Assembly: GCF_016775155.1 (NCBI RefSeq)
Contig: NZ_JAEUGD010000042.1
Span: forward strand, 558,001 to 622,000
DNA: 64,000 nt
From: Fulvivirga marina
GTDB taxonomy: Bacteria; Bacteroidota; Bacteroidia; Cytophagales; Cyclobacteriaceae
Direction: 5' to 3'
This document shows, piece by piece, positions 20,197 through 28,543 of the stretch (position 1 is the stretch's first letter; each line of letters opens with the position of its first letter). The notes beneath the pieces were generated by a model. That model ran no database searches and had not been told where the DNA came from. It was given only the letters and a program-made list of their open reading frames with translations. Both the position numbers and the translations under genes were made by a program.

Positions 20197-20724
20197 TTAA
20201 GCATCGGTTTCCCAATCAGTTAGTTTACCTTTATAGATTCCTTCTATGCTTTCTCCGTTATTCAGTTTTAAGTAAAATTCTATAACATATTTACCTTCCC
20301 ACTGAGACACTTTTACAGTGCCACCGGTGGCATATAATGATTCGCCCTTTTTATGGTTGATGTCATAATTGATGAGTACTTCAGCACCTGTAAAAGTGAA
20401 GGGATTCCTCTCTTTGCCTTCTGATTCTTTAAAATCATAAGTCCCGGAACTAATGACCTGCGAACTATTGCTATGTAAATCCAGGTAGACGTAATTTAAG
20501 GCGGTTGTGTGTATAAATTCTGGTTTTGAGGTAGACCCTAAATGAAGGTCATAATCATATGATCGCGTATCAGGGTGCATTCCAAAATTTTCTAAATAAG
20601 CATGAGGAATTTGGTAGGTTTCCCCTCTGTAATCGAAAGTATTAGACTCCCTGGTTTTGTTGTGAAAGGCCAATATTCCAGTAAATAAAGAAACGAAAAA
20701 AAGTATTTTAACTGAAGTTTTCAT
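20197..20724 (-). CDS. Small exported protein of unknown function
   Basis: I chose the ATG at 20724 because it gives a clean signal peptide (MKTSVKILFFVSLFTGILA). An in-frame ATG seven codons upstream adds polar residues before it. The mature protein of about 155 residues is beta-rich and aromatic, with YDYDLHLGSTSKPEF, VYLDLHSNSS and VLINYDINHKKGESLYATGG, which suggests a small beta-sandwich. It is probably periplasmic or surface-exposed. No family was recognised. It stands alone, convergent with clpB. Confidence 0.7.
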   Translation of the reverse strand: MKTSVKILFFVSLFTGILAFHNKTRESNTFDYRGETYQIPHAYLENFGMHPDTRSYDYDLHLGSTSKPEFIHTTALNYVYLDLHSNSSQVISSGTYDFKESEGKERNPFTFTGAEVLINYDINHKKGESLYATGGTVKVSQWEGKYVIEFYLKLNNGESIEGIYKGKLTDWETDA

Positions 20725-20745
20725 AACCAGGCTGTTTTTATACAA

Positions 20746-21056
20746 ATATGGTTATGTGAAATCAGAAGATTTTAAGGGTAAATACCTATTTTACACTAAG
20801 TAAAACTCTTATATTTTAAATTTTCGAAATATAATTTTCCTTTATATTGAAAATGCTTTTTAATGTTTTGTTTGCCAGCATGATAAGGTAGTTGCCTGTG
20901 GATATCTTAATAGTTTCTGAAGGCTTGCTTTTTAGGTTGGCATTATCCAAGGTTACTACAAAATTCAGGTTTTTATGATGTTTTTAAGTTTAGTGCATAG
21001 ACTAGTTTTCAGTGTCATTGTTGAGGTAACAAATACAATGGAACTTTCGCGGATAT
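20746..21056. other. Intergenic stretch with one possible decayed reading frame
   Basis: This gap of about 310 bases lies between the exported protein gene and the channel pseudogene. On the minus strand, 20983-20816 stays open for about 56 codons and reads like protein (for example NLNFVVTLDNANLKSK, then TGNYLIMLANKTLK), but it has no ATG at its start. It may be the end of a broken gene or chance. No promoter or hairpin was clear. Confidence 0.3.
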
Positions 21057-21380
21057 TTACTTTATGAAGTAGGTCGGAATTATTGTAGCCGGAAACACGG
21101 TAAAAAGTACGTCATAGAAGCCGAGGCTGAAAATGAGGAATATTGAGCCGAAAAGTATGCCTTGGTCCGTTAGGGAATGTAAGTCTCCATAACCAACAGT
21201 TTTTAAAGTAGCTATAGAGAAACAAAGGGCATCGTCAAAGTTTTTGACATTGGCTTGTGGGTGTGAGGTCTCTATTTCAGTTTAGAATACTAAGCAATAG
21301 CACATAGATTATGATGAAGCTAAATACTATTGCTAGTAGTTTTATGCAGTTGGGTTTTTTAACATATATTGCTTTTTCAT
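21057..21380 (-). pseudogene. Frameshifted two-helix potassium channel
   Basis: The minus strand encodes a two-TM ion channel split over three frames. An ATG at 21380 begins KKQYMLKN, then the frame is lost in a run of six A. The next frame carries TM1 (KLLAIVFSFIIIYVLLLSIL) and ends at TGA. A third frame carries the pore ATLKTVGYGDLHS, with the canonical K+ selectivity filter TVGYGD, then TM2 (about ILFGSIFLIFSLGFY), and stops at 21057-21059. The intact protein would be an Ion_trans_2-type channel of about 100 residues. Two frameshifts make it a pseudogene unless they are sequencing errors in the A-run and near AACTGAAAT. Confidence 0.75.
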
Positions 21381-21398
21381 ATGTTACTCATTTGGATT

Positions 21399-21746
21399 TT
21401 AGATGCGCATACCTAAGCGGACCTCGTCGGCAATCTTTTGGTTGTATTCAAAGGTCATTTTTTGATAATTAATAACGTCAATGATAGTACCAATGTAGCA
21501 TAAACCCGCCGTGAAGAAGAATAGGATTCCCATACCTACCTGATTAAGAACAAAGCGCTGAATACCTGCTATACCCAATAGCCCGAGAAGAGCAAAAATA
21601 AGTATCTCTTGTGGGTTCTTTCTTCGGGCACGGTATATCCCAATGAAGTTCCTTGCTTGCTCGTCGTCCAACTTCTCTACTACTGCCTGAATATAAATGA
21701 GCTCTTCTCCCTGAAGCTCAGGCATTAAGTTAATTGCGTTCGCCAT
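21399..21746 (-). CDS. TM2-domain membrane protein
   Basis: The 115-residue protein has a soluble helical N-terminus (1-45) and two membrane helices (about 48-65 and 70-92) joined by a short turn containing GIAGIQRFVLNQVGMGI, the pattern of the TM2 domain (Pfam TM2). TM2 proteins are widespread and their role is unclear. The C-terminal helix is charged. It ends 18 bases before the channel pseudogene start and follows the DUF2752 gene by 2 bases, so the three formed one transcript with rlmD. Confidence 0.82.
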   Translation of the reverse strand: MANAINLMPELQGEELIYIQAVVEKLDDEQARNFIGIYRARRKNPQEILIFALLGLLGIAGIQRFVLNQVGMGILFFFTAGLCYIGTIIDVINYQKMTFEYNQKIADEVRLGMRI

Positions 21747-21748
21747 GG

Positions 21749-22057
21749 TCAGTTGTTATTATTTTTTGTTTTGATTGAATAAAATGATAGTGAAATTATC
21801 CTGTAAGATAGTATTATTATTGCGAATAATCCTAAGGGGTGGCTGTCAAAAGAAGCGGTGAATTGTCCGTGAAAAGCATGAGAAATAGATCTTCCCAACC
21901 CACAACCTGGACAGAAATCAAAGCCAAGGTTATTTAAAGGGCAGAGAGAAAAGTGAGCAGGTGAATCTGTAGGGAGGCATGCCAAAGCTATAAGGGCCAT
22001 CAACCAAATGAGGGCTTCAAAAGAGAATAGAACCCTTATAGCTTTGATTTTTTTCAC
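21749..22057 (-). CDS. DUF2752-family membrane protein
   Basis: The 102-residue protein has three hydrophobic segments and the DUF2752 signature CPLNNLGFDFCPGCGLGRS (about 39-57), whose cysteines are conserved in the family. The function is unknown; many Bacteroidota carry it beside TM2-domain proteins, as here. It sits 4 bases after rlmD and 2 bases before the TM2 gene, so it is translated from the same message. Confidence 0.85.
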   Translation of the reverse strand: MKKIKAIRVLFSFEALIWLMALIALACLPTDSPAHFSLCPLNNLGFDFCPGCGLGRSISHAFHGQFTASFDSHPLGLFAIIILSYRIISLSFYSIKTKNNNN

Positions 22058-22061
22058 ATTA

Positions 22062-23483
22062 TTATTTTTTCAATTCCAGCAGTACAATGTTTTCAACGTG
22101 GTGAGTATGAGGGAACATGTCTACTGGCTGCACTGCTGCAACCTTATATTTTCTATCTAATATAGCAATATCCCTGGCTTGTGTGGCAGGGTTGCAACTT
22201 ACATATACTATGCGTTCTGGTGCTGCGTTCAATATCACTTTGCAAACATCCTCGTGCATTCCCGCTCTGGGAGGGTCTGTGATGATTACATCAGGCCTGC
22301 CATGGGTTTGAATAAATTCATTATTAAGGAGGTCTTTCATGTCGCCTGCATAAAAATCAGTGTTATTGATGTTGTTGATTTCAGCATTGATTTTGGCGTC
22401 ATCTATTGCAGCCTCAACATACTCTATGCCGATAACATTCTTTGCGTTATGTGCTACATAGTTGGCAATGGTTCCGGTGCCAGTATAGAGGTCGTAAACT
22501 AACTCTTTACCGGTTAAGCCAGCTAACTCCCAAGCTTTTTTATAAAGTAAGTTGGCCTGAGAAGCATTAGTTTGAAAAAACGATTTTGGTCCTATTCTGA
22601 ACTTTACAACCTGATCGGGAGCATCCGGAAGAGGCATCTCTTCCACAATAAAGGGCCTTCCGTGCCAGTTGACTACTTCCAGGTCGTTAAAAGTTTCATT
22701 GCCTTTGGAGTTGATCACATAATTAAGGGAGGTGATCTCGGGAAATTTATTTTTAAGGTGGTCAAGTATTAATTCCAGAGCTTCCTTGTCTTCTCTGGCT
22801 ACTTGGAGAATGACCATTACTTCGCCAATCGAAGTGTCCCTGATGATCAGGTTTCTAAGAAAGCCTTGTTGCGTAATTAGATCAAAGAAAGAGATGTTGT
22901 GCTTTAGAGCCAGTTCTCTTACTGCAAGTCTGATTGCGTTCGAGGGATCCGGCTGAAGGTAGCAATGCTCTATATCAAGAATTTTATCAAATCTTTTTGG
23001 AATGTGAAAACCAAGCGCATTCCTGTCGAGGTTTTCATCGCTCTCAATTTCCTCTCGGGTAAGCCACCTTTTATTGGAGAATGTAAATTCTAATTTATTC
23101 CTGTAATACTCTGTGTTCTCTGAAGGAAGTATCCGGCTTACATTGGAGAAGGGCACTTTGGCTATTCTCTCCAGACTATCGATCACTTGCTGGTGTTTGT
23201 AGTCAAGCTGTGTGTCATAGTTGATATGTTGCCACTTACATCCACCGCATGTGCCAAAATGATTGCAAAAGGGTTCGCGCCGTTTATCGGAATATTGGGA
23301 AATATGAACAGGGATAGCTTCCAGGAAAGACTTCTTTTTCCTGATTATTTTAATGTCAGCTATATCTCCCGGAGCCACGCCAGACACAAATACCACTTTT
23401 CCGTCATAGTGAGTTATGCACTTGCCTTCTGCCGCAATACCTTCAATTTCTATGTCTTTTAAAACTTTATTTTTTATCTTCAT
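22062..23483 (-). CDS. rlmD: 23S rRNA (uracil-C5)-methyltransferase, RlmD/RumA family
   Basis: The 473-residue enzyme methylates a uracil in 23S rRNA. It has an N-terminal TRAM domain (1-60), a 4Fe-4S cluster site with CNHFGTCGGCKW (about 71-82) plus a later Cys in DIEHCYLQ, the SAM motif DLYTGTGTIANYV (about 328), the conserved ITDPPRAGMH, and the catalytic Cys in VYVSCNPATQARD. The exact target (RlmD U1939 or a close relative) cannot be told from sequence alone. Its start overlaps the upstream region of the divergent T9SS protein gene. Confidence 0.93.
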   Translation of the reverse strand: MKIKNKVLKDIEIEGIAAEGKCITHYDGKVVFVSGVAPGDIADIKIIRKKKSFLEAIPVHISQYSDKRREPFCNHFGTCGGCKWQHINYDTQLDYKHQQVIDSLERIAKVPFSNVSRILPSENTEYYRNKLEFTFSNKRWLTREEIESDENLDRNALGFHIPKRFDKILDIEHCYLQPDPSNAIRLAVRELALKHNISFFDLITQQGFLRNLIIRDTSIGEVMVILQVAREDKEALELILDHLKNKFPEITSLNYVINSKGNETFNDLEVVNWHGRPFIVEEMPLPDAPDQVVKFRIGPKSFFQTNASQANLLYKKAWELAGLTGKELVYDLYTGTGTIANYVAHNAKNVIGIEYVEAAIDDAKINAEINNINNTDFYAGDMKDLLNNEFIQTHGRPDVIITDPPRAGMHEDVCKVILNAAPERIVYVSCNPATQARDIAILDRKYKVAAVQPVDMFPHTHHVENIVLLELKK

Positions 23484-23544
23484 GTTTTATTGCCCCAATC
23501 AATCAGGTCTTTTTACTATCGTTCTAAATTTACGTGTGCTCACT

Positions 23545-26214
23545 ATGAGAAAAATTTTACTTGTTTCAATTCTCATATTAATCTGCAAAGTTAGCTCATT
23601 TGCTTCTCATATTGTAGGGGGAGAGTTTGAATTAGTCTACCTCAGTGGGAATAATTATAGATTGAATCTGATTATTTATTTTGATGAGATTAACGGAGCG
23701 CCTGGAGCTAAATATTCTCCTCTTCCGCTGGCCTGGATATACAGAAAAAGTGACAATGCTGTAATGATGCAAGACATTCAGCTGTCATTGTTCTCTGAAG
23801 AGCCTGTAGCGTATACAGTCCCCTCTTGTGCAAATGATGCCATTGTGAAGACTACCAAATTGGTTTTTAGCAAAGTTATTACCCTGACCCCTGAAAGTTA
23901 TAATCACCCGGATGGTTACTATATTGTATGGCAGCGCTGTTGCCGTAACTACAATATTGTAAACGTGGTGAGCGAAAATCCTGATGCAGGAGGAGTAGGT
24001 TCAGGGCTTACTTTTTATTTAGAGATACCACCTCTGGTCAAAGATGGAAAGCGCTTTATCAACAACACTCCTCAGTTATTTCCTCCTTTAAGTGATTATG
24101 CATGTGTTAATCGTGGTTACTATGCTGATTTTAAGGGGGTTGATGCTGATGGAGATTCGTTGGTATATTCTCTGGTTACTCCTTTGAATACACCATCTGC
24201 AGTGCCTCATCCGCAACCGCCATCTACAGCTCCGTATCCCCAGGTGATATGGGAGGCTACCTATAGTTTAAACAACATTGTTCATGGGAACCCTAATCTG
24301 ACGATAACAGATGATGGGTTGTTGAGGGTTACACCTACTGAGGAGGGGATCTTTGTGTTTGCAGTGAAGTGCGAAGAATATAGAGATGGAGAGAAAATAG
24401 GAGAGGTAAGACGGGATTTTCAAATGGTGGTGGTGGACTGCCCTCCCGGAGGGAGTGAGCCTGATGTGAATATTGAGTTGGAAGATGGGTCTACCTACAA
24501 TGAAGGAGATGTACTACACTTTCTTGCCGATGATGATAAATGTGTGAAGTTCACTGTTGAAGATGAGAAGGGTGGTAGGGTAAACCTTAAGCTTGATCCC
24601 ATAGGATATGACGAGGAGAATTTTGAGATCCAAATTTTAAGTACATCCCCAAGTGGAGATCGGTTGACTGCGCAGGTTTGTTTTACTGATTGCCCTCCTG
24701 ATAAAGACCTCCCTTTTGAGGTGAGTTTTATTGGTTTGGATGATACTTGTCCACAGCCATTACAAGATACGGTAAAGTTAACAGTCAAAATTACCCCGCC
24801 TGATAATGACCTGCCTGTACTTAAGCATAAAGAAGATGATGGTAGTTATTCGGTAGCTAGTCAGCGTTTGGTGACCGTGAATGAAAAGGCTGGAGGGGTA
24901 AAGATTGTGCAGTTGCTCGGACAGGATGCCAATAGTGATTTGATGGATTTTATGTTGGAGCCTGTTGGTTTTGAGTTGGCAGATTATGGCATGAGCGTTA
25001 TTGATAAAGCTAATTCTGCAGGTGTTCGGGAAGTCTGGCTGCAATGGAATTATGATTGCCAGCAGGTGAGTTTTGATGGCAAAACCTCATTTGAAATAAA
25101 GGTATATCTTGAGGATGAAGATGATTGCCAATATGAGGAGCCAGTGCTGGTTACACTGTTTCTGAATGTGAATTTGCCAGACAATAGCTTGCCTAATGTG
25201 TATAGTGAGAAACTGGGAAGTAGTAATCAATATGTGAAAGTTACGGCACAGCTGGACGAAACGGTAACCTTTGATGTACGGGGGACTGATGAGGACGGAG
25301 ATCTGGCGTTTATAGAGGCTGTTCCTGCAAATTTTAGTTTCTCTGATTACAATATCACATATAATAGAGTGCAGGGACAAGGTAAACCTTCTGCCACTCA
25401 ATTAAACTCTACTTTTTCATGGACCTTGGCATGCAAGAAGTTTAAACTGGTGGAGCAGGACTCTTTCAGGGTATATTTCATGATGGAAGATTTTGATAAA
25501 TGTGAGATCACAAACAGAGATACGCTGACTGTTGATTTTCTTTTATCGCCACCTCCTAACTCAGATCCATTATTGACGGTGCAAAGCGCTAACAAGTTCC
25601 CTATTGTCAATGATACCATACATATTATTATTGATGAGAATATTAGCCTTAGGCTGACAGGGCGCGATTTTGAAGGGGATTCTATTACCTTGTACCTTGT
25701 TGATGATCAGCCTGAGCGATTGGGTTATGATTTTGAATCGAAAACAGGAATGGGTACTGTAGCAGCGGACTTTGTCTGGTCGCCGGAATGTCATGTATTA
25801 GAAGGGCAGCCTGAGGTGTTTGTGCCACTTACTTTTGCGGTTCAGGATAATCACTGTACTCAGCCCAGGTCTAAACAGTATTCTTTAGTGGTACATATTG
25901 AAGATATTGATGATAAGAGTGAACAGTTTATTCCGCCCAATATCTTTACGCCAAATGGAGACGATCTCAATACTTATTTTGGTATGTATAGGGTCAATAA
26001 TCAAACAGGAGTAGAGGAAAATATACTTCCCATAGATAACTGCGCCGGGCAATTTGAGAAAGTTGTAGTATATAATCGTTGGGGCAGAGAGGTTTACTCC
26101 AGTACGGACCGTTATTTTAAATGGTATGGGGATGATGTGTCCTCAGGTGTATATTTCTATTATATAGAGTATACCAATCGTGGGTATCGAGGTTCTTTTA
26201 CCGTTCGATTTTAA
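23545..26214 (+). CDS. Large T9SS-type surface protein with gliding-motility C-terminal domain
   Basis: I placed the start at the ATG at 23545, 43 codons inside a longer frame, because it opens a clean signal peptide (RKILLVSILILICKVSSF, cleaved after ASA-like SFAS). The 889-residue protein starts ASHIVGGEFELVYLSG, typical of gliding-motility-associated proteins. It then has four or five repeated beta-sandwich units (about 330-790) that recur as VDADGDSLVYSL, TDEDGDLAFIEA and RDFEGDSITLYL. The last 85 residues are the type B CHU_C/TIGR04131 sorting domain: PPNIFTPNGDDLN, VVVYNRWGREVY, then DVSSGVYFYYIEY. It is presumably exported by the type IX system. The role is unknown, perhaps adhesion. 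Confidence 0.88.
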   Translation: MRKILLVSILILICKVSSFASHIVGGEFELVYLSGNNYRLNLIIYFDEINGAPGAKYSPLPLAWIYRKSDNAVMMQDIQLSLFSEEPVAYTVPSCANDAIVKTTKLVFSKVITLTPESYNHPDGYYIVWQRCCRNYNIVNVVSENPDAGGVGSGLTFYLEIPPLVKDGKRFINNTPQLFPPLSDYACVNRGYYADFKGVDADGDSLVYSLVTPLNTPSAVPHPQPPSTAPYPQVIWEATYSLNNIVHGNPNLTITDDGLLRVTPTEEGIFVFAVKCEEYRDGEKIGEVRRDFQMVVVDCPPGGSEPDVNIELEDGSTYNEGDVLHFLADDDKCVKFTVEDEKGGRVNLKLDPIGYDEENFEIQILSTSPSGDRLTAQVCFTDCPPDKDLPFEVSFIGLDDTCPQPLQDTVKLTVKITPPDNDLPVLKHKEDDGSYSVASQRLVTVNEKAGGVKIVQLLGQDANSDLMDFMLEPVGFELADYGMSVIDKANSAGVREVWLQWNYDCQQVSFDGKTSFEIKVYLEDEDDCQYEEPVLVTLFLNVNLPDNSLPNVYSEKLGSSNQYVKVTAQLDETVTFDVRGTDEDGDLAFIEAVPANFSFSDYNITYNRVQGQGKPSATQLNSTFSWTLACKKFKLVEQDSFRVYFMMEDFDKCEITNRDTLTVDFLLSPPPNSDPLLTVQSANKFPIVNDTIHIIIDENISLRLTGRDFEGDSITLYLVDDQPERLGYDFESKTGMGTVAADFVWSPECHVLEGQPEVFVPLTFAVQDNHCTQPRSKQYSLVVHIEDIDDKSEQFIPPNIFTPNGDDLNTYFGMYRVNNQTGVEENILPIDNCAGQFEKVVVYNRWGREVYSSTDRYFKWYGDDVSSGVYFYYIEYTNRGYRGSFTVRF

Positions 26215-26221
26215 TCAACTT

Positions 26222-26953
26222 TTACAGTATAGAAATCTTTTTAAGTTTGTTTTCTTTTATGAAAACAGTCTGGCCATTCCATTCAGTCTGAGTCCAGATA
26301 TCCTTTTGACCTTTCACGGGTAAGCGGTGACCTTTCCCGACAATAGCAATTACCTCGGCACCTGCTGATGGACCATCCATAATGTAGGTGTTGCTTTGGG
26401 TAATAATCACTTTTTGGTAGTCTTTTCCAAAGTTTAGAGTATAGAATAGTAATGCCAGCATAATAATTGTAAAAATACCACTGACCACAGGTTTTTGGTT
26501 GTGTTTCTTTTTACGGTATATCATAATGCCCATAAATAGTAAAGCAAGAATGAATAATGTGATAACTATGGCGTTGTAGAACTTGAAAAAGGTACTTTTA
26601 AAGAAATCAAAATCACTTAAACTATAGCCCTCCAGGTTTTTGGCTTTGGCAAGTTCTTCCATTTTATCCAAGGCCTTTTTATCGGCAGTCCGGAGGTAAT
26701 ACAAATTGATGTAGTAAAGGGCGTTGGTGTAGTCGCCTAAACCCTCCTTGATGAAAGCCATTTTTAGGAGCATAGCAGGGGATGCTTGATGTTCTTTTTC
26801 CAGTAAGCGTTGGTAGATGTCGAAAGACTCTGTATACTTTTTTATCTGGAAGAGAGAGTCTGCCTGAGCGAGCATATTATCCACCTGGTTTTGTGCCTTA
26901 ACAGTAACCGAGCAGGTTACCACTAGAAGTGTACAAAATATCCGGAGCATCAT
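26222..26953 (-). CDS. BatE-like TPR/SH3 membrane protein
   Basis: The 243-residue protein has a signal peptide (1-20), TPR-like helices (22-100, with YTESFDIYQRLLEKE and YTNALYYINLYYLR), two membrane helices (about 128-146 and 155-172) and a C-terminal SH3-type domain (180-243, with QSNTYIMDGPSAGAEVIA and GQKDIWTQTEWNGQTVFI). This is the layout of BatE of the Bacteroidota aerotolerance cluster. The other bat genes and the MoxR ATPase are not in the window, so the name is by resemblance only. Its stop is 7 bases from the stop of the T9SS gene. Confidence 0.75.
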   Translation of the reverse strand: MMLRIFCTLLVVTCSVTVKAQNQVDNMLAQADSLFQIKKYTESFDIYQRLLEKEHQASPAMLLKMAFIKEGLGDYTNALYYINLYYLRTADKKALDKMEELAKAKNLEGYSLSDFDFFKSTFFKFYNAIVITLFILALLFMGIMIYRKKKHNQKPVVSGIFTIIMLALLFYTLNFGKDYQKVIITQSNTYIMDGPSAGAEVIAIVGKGHRLPVKGQKDIWTQTEWNGQTVFIKENKLKKISIL

Positions 26954-26980
26954 AGGCTGTTCTTAAAGTTTTTAGAGCAC

Positions 26981-27012
26981 CAAAGATAAATCATGAAAAT
27001 TTATTAACGAAA
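26981..27012 (-). promoter_or_regulatory. Possible promoter of the BatE-like gene
   Basis: On the minus strand, TATCTTTG (26988-26981) is an exact TAnnTTTG -7 element 28 bases before the ATG. About 20 bases further upstream is TTTCG, a partial TTTG -33 element. Confidence 0.4.
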
Positions 27013-27087
27013 AAAGTGCTCTAAAATTACAGGAAAGGCAGGTTTTTAATTAAAGTTCATTTTTTTTGATTTTTTTTTCAGTGAGGC

Positions 27088-27118
27088 TTTGCATTTTAAA
27101 TCCGGAACATTACCTTTG
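27088..27118 (+). promoter_or_regulatory. Bacteroidota-type promoter of tRNA-Lys
   Basis: TTTG (27088-27091) and TACCTTTG (27111-27118) with a 19-base spacer match the primary sigma factor consensus of Bacteroidota (TTTG, N19-21, TAnnTTTG). The tRNA begins 60 bases later. Confidence 0.8.
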
Positions 27119-27177
27119 CATCTCCATTACGAAAAAGGGCAACGAAAAAAGCTCTAATTCACAAGGGAGGACGTTAA

Positions 27178-27250
27178 GATTCCGTAGCTCAGTTGGTAGA
27201 GCATCTCCCTTTTAAGGAGAGGGTCCTGGGTTCGAGCCCCAGCGGGATCA
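27178..27250 (+). tRNA. tRNA-Lys (anticodon TTT)
   Basis: The 73-base cloverleaf has acceptor GATTCCG pairing with CGGGATC (one G-T pair), D-arm GCTC/GAGC, anticodon stem TCTCC/GGAGA with loop CTTTTAA (anticodon TTT), T-arm CTGGG/CCCAG with loop TTCGAGC, and discriminator A. The CCA is not encoded. A terminator follows directly. Confidence 0.97.
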
Positions 27251-27259
27251 CTTCAAAAA

Positions 27260-27284
27260 CCCGATCGAAAGATCGGGTTTTTTT
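27260..27284 (+). terminator. Terminator of tRNA-Lys
   Basis: CCCGATC / GATCGGG with a GAAA tetraloop is followed by seven T, starting 10 bases after the tRNA. It is a textbook Rho-independent terminator. Confidence 0.92.
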
Positions 27285-27358
27285 ATTTCTACTCAATCCA
27301 TTTTTTTGTAGGTTTAAATAGGTCAAGGATCAAGCGGAAAACCTGTGGAGCAATTGTA

Positions 27359-27502
27359 CTAAGCATAGATTCTGGAAAGCCTGTAAAGGAAGAAACTAAT
27401 GTTTTTAACTCCTCTGAATTGACTCCTGAAGGCTTTAATTTTAGCATTGAAAGACTCAGTTGCGGCATTGGTGCTTCTACGTTCAAAGTAGTTGAGAGTA
27501 GT
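27359..27502 (-). pseudogene. ISAon1-type transposase C-terminal remnant
   Basis: The minus strand encodes 48 codons that match the C-terminal end of ISAon1/ISL3-type DDE transposases: YFERRSTNAATESFNAKI, then FRGVKNISFFLYRLSR. An in-frame TAG lies just upstream (27503-27505) and a stop lies at 27359. The rest of the transposase and the inverted repeats are gone. A longer open frame over the same bases in another frame (27289-27486) is not the coding one. It is the relic of an insertion sequence just past the tRNA-Lys terminator. Confidence 0.8.
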
Positions 27503-27693
27503 CTACCTCTCTGGGTTTACAAAGGGTTTTTATGTTTTTTAAGAGATTGATTAATGCAACTTTGCGGGTCTTCAATCAGTATTTGATCAAATGTTATTCC
27601 TGACCGTTTAAGTGCTAAAAGAAAGATAATTTGGCTTCACTTACATCACTTGACGTAAAGTCTTTTGAAAAACTCAGGCGCTCGTATAAGCCA

Positions 27694-28461
27694 ATGCAGC
27701 CTACAGTGAGGAATATGGAGCATATTGGTTATAAGGAAGTACTTCCTTTAGCCATATTGCAGCCTTTCATCTATTGCTATTGGGAGTTGGTGTCTTTGAC
27801 GGAGCTGGATAAACCATTCTCTTATCAAATAGTGACTGATGGTTGTATTGACATTTTCTTTGATGCTGCAAACCCTGCGGAAAGTTATGTAATGGGGTAT
27901 TGTGATTCGCATACCTCATTTACTTTCACGGAAGGGTTTCATTATATGGGCATACGGTTTTTCCCAAGTGTATTGCCGCAACTTTTTAGGCTCAATGCGG
28001 CTGAATTGTCAAATCGCTCTGAATACCTCGATGCAATTTGTCCTATCACGGCTCAAATTTTCGCAGATCTGGAAGTGCCTGTTTCTTTGGATTCTGTCCG
28101 TGAGAAATTGGATAATCATTTTATTTACCTTTTTTCTAAAGCAAAATTTAAGGTTGATTCCAGGTTTTATAGTGCGCTTGATCTAATCTTTACCTATCAG
28201 GGCAGAGAACGTATAGAAACAGGCTTTGATGTCGGGGTGAGTCCGAGGCAGCTTCGCAGGCTTTTTGGGAATTATATAGGAGGCTCAGCAAAAACTTTCA
28301 GCAAAGTTGTTCGGTTTCAGCAAATGTTGCGAAGTATAGCCTCTGGGGCAAGTCTGCTCGAGAGCAAAGCTTTTTTGGATTATTACTATGATCAGGCCCA
28401 TTTTATAAAGGAGTTTAAGCGTCTGTATGGCTCCACGCCTGGAAAGGCGCCAGGCTGGTGA
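27694..28461 (+). CDS. AraC-family transcriptional regulator
   Basis: From the ATG at 27694 the protein has 255 residues; a TTG at 27631 would add 21. The N-terminal part resembles the DUF6597 sensor domain (YCYWELVSLTEL, then VTDGCIDIFFD). The C-terminal part carries two helix-turn-helix motifs of the AraC/XylS type, with GVSPRQLRRLFGNYIG and YYDQAHFIKEFKRLYGSTP. The second ends just before the C-terminus, as usual. It probably controls the VOC gene 82 bases downstream and its own expression (inference from position). Confidence 0.88.
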   Translation: MQPTVRNMEHIGYKEVLPLAILQPFIYCYWELVSLTELDKPFSYQIVTDGCIDIFFDAANPAESYVMGYCDSHTSFTFTEGFHYMGIRFFPSVLPQLFRLNAAELSNRSEYLDAICPITAQIFADLEVPVSLDSVREKLDNHFIYLFSKAKFKVDSRFYSALDLIFTYQGRERIETGFDVGVSPRQLRRLFGNYIGGSAKTFSKVVRFQQMLRSIASGASLLESKAFLDYYYDQAHFIKEFKRLYGSTPGKAPGW

Positions 28462-28543
28462 AGTATATGTCCGATTTTTACAATATATCTTTTATTCCCT
28501 GCCATATGTTTGCCCTATAAGTCAAGATAAACCCATCAGCTTT

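Noticed and set aside
22641-22655. CTTCCGTGCCAG inside rlmD as another REP copy
   Set aside because: It encodes conserved residues of the enzyme and has no second half-site, so the likeness is chance.
23416-23544. Upstream extension of the T9SS protein
   Set aside because: It would put 43 residues before a perfect signal peptide and overlap rlmD; the ATG at 23545 is better.
27289-27486. 65-residue minus-strand open frame beside tRNA-Lys
   Set aside because: The transposase similarity lies in a different frame of the same bases (27359-27502), so this frame is a shadow.
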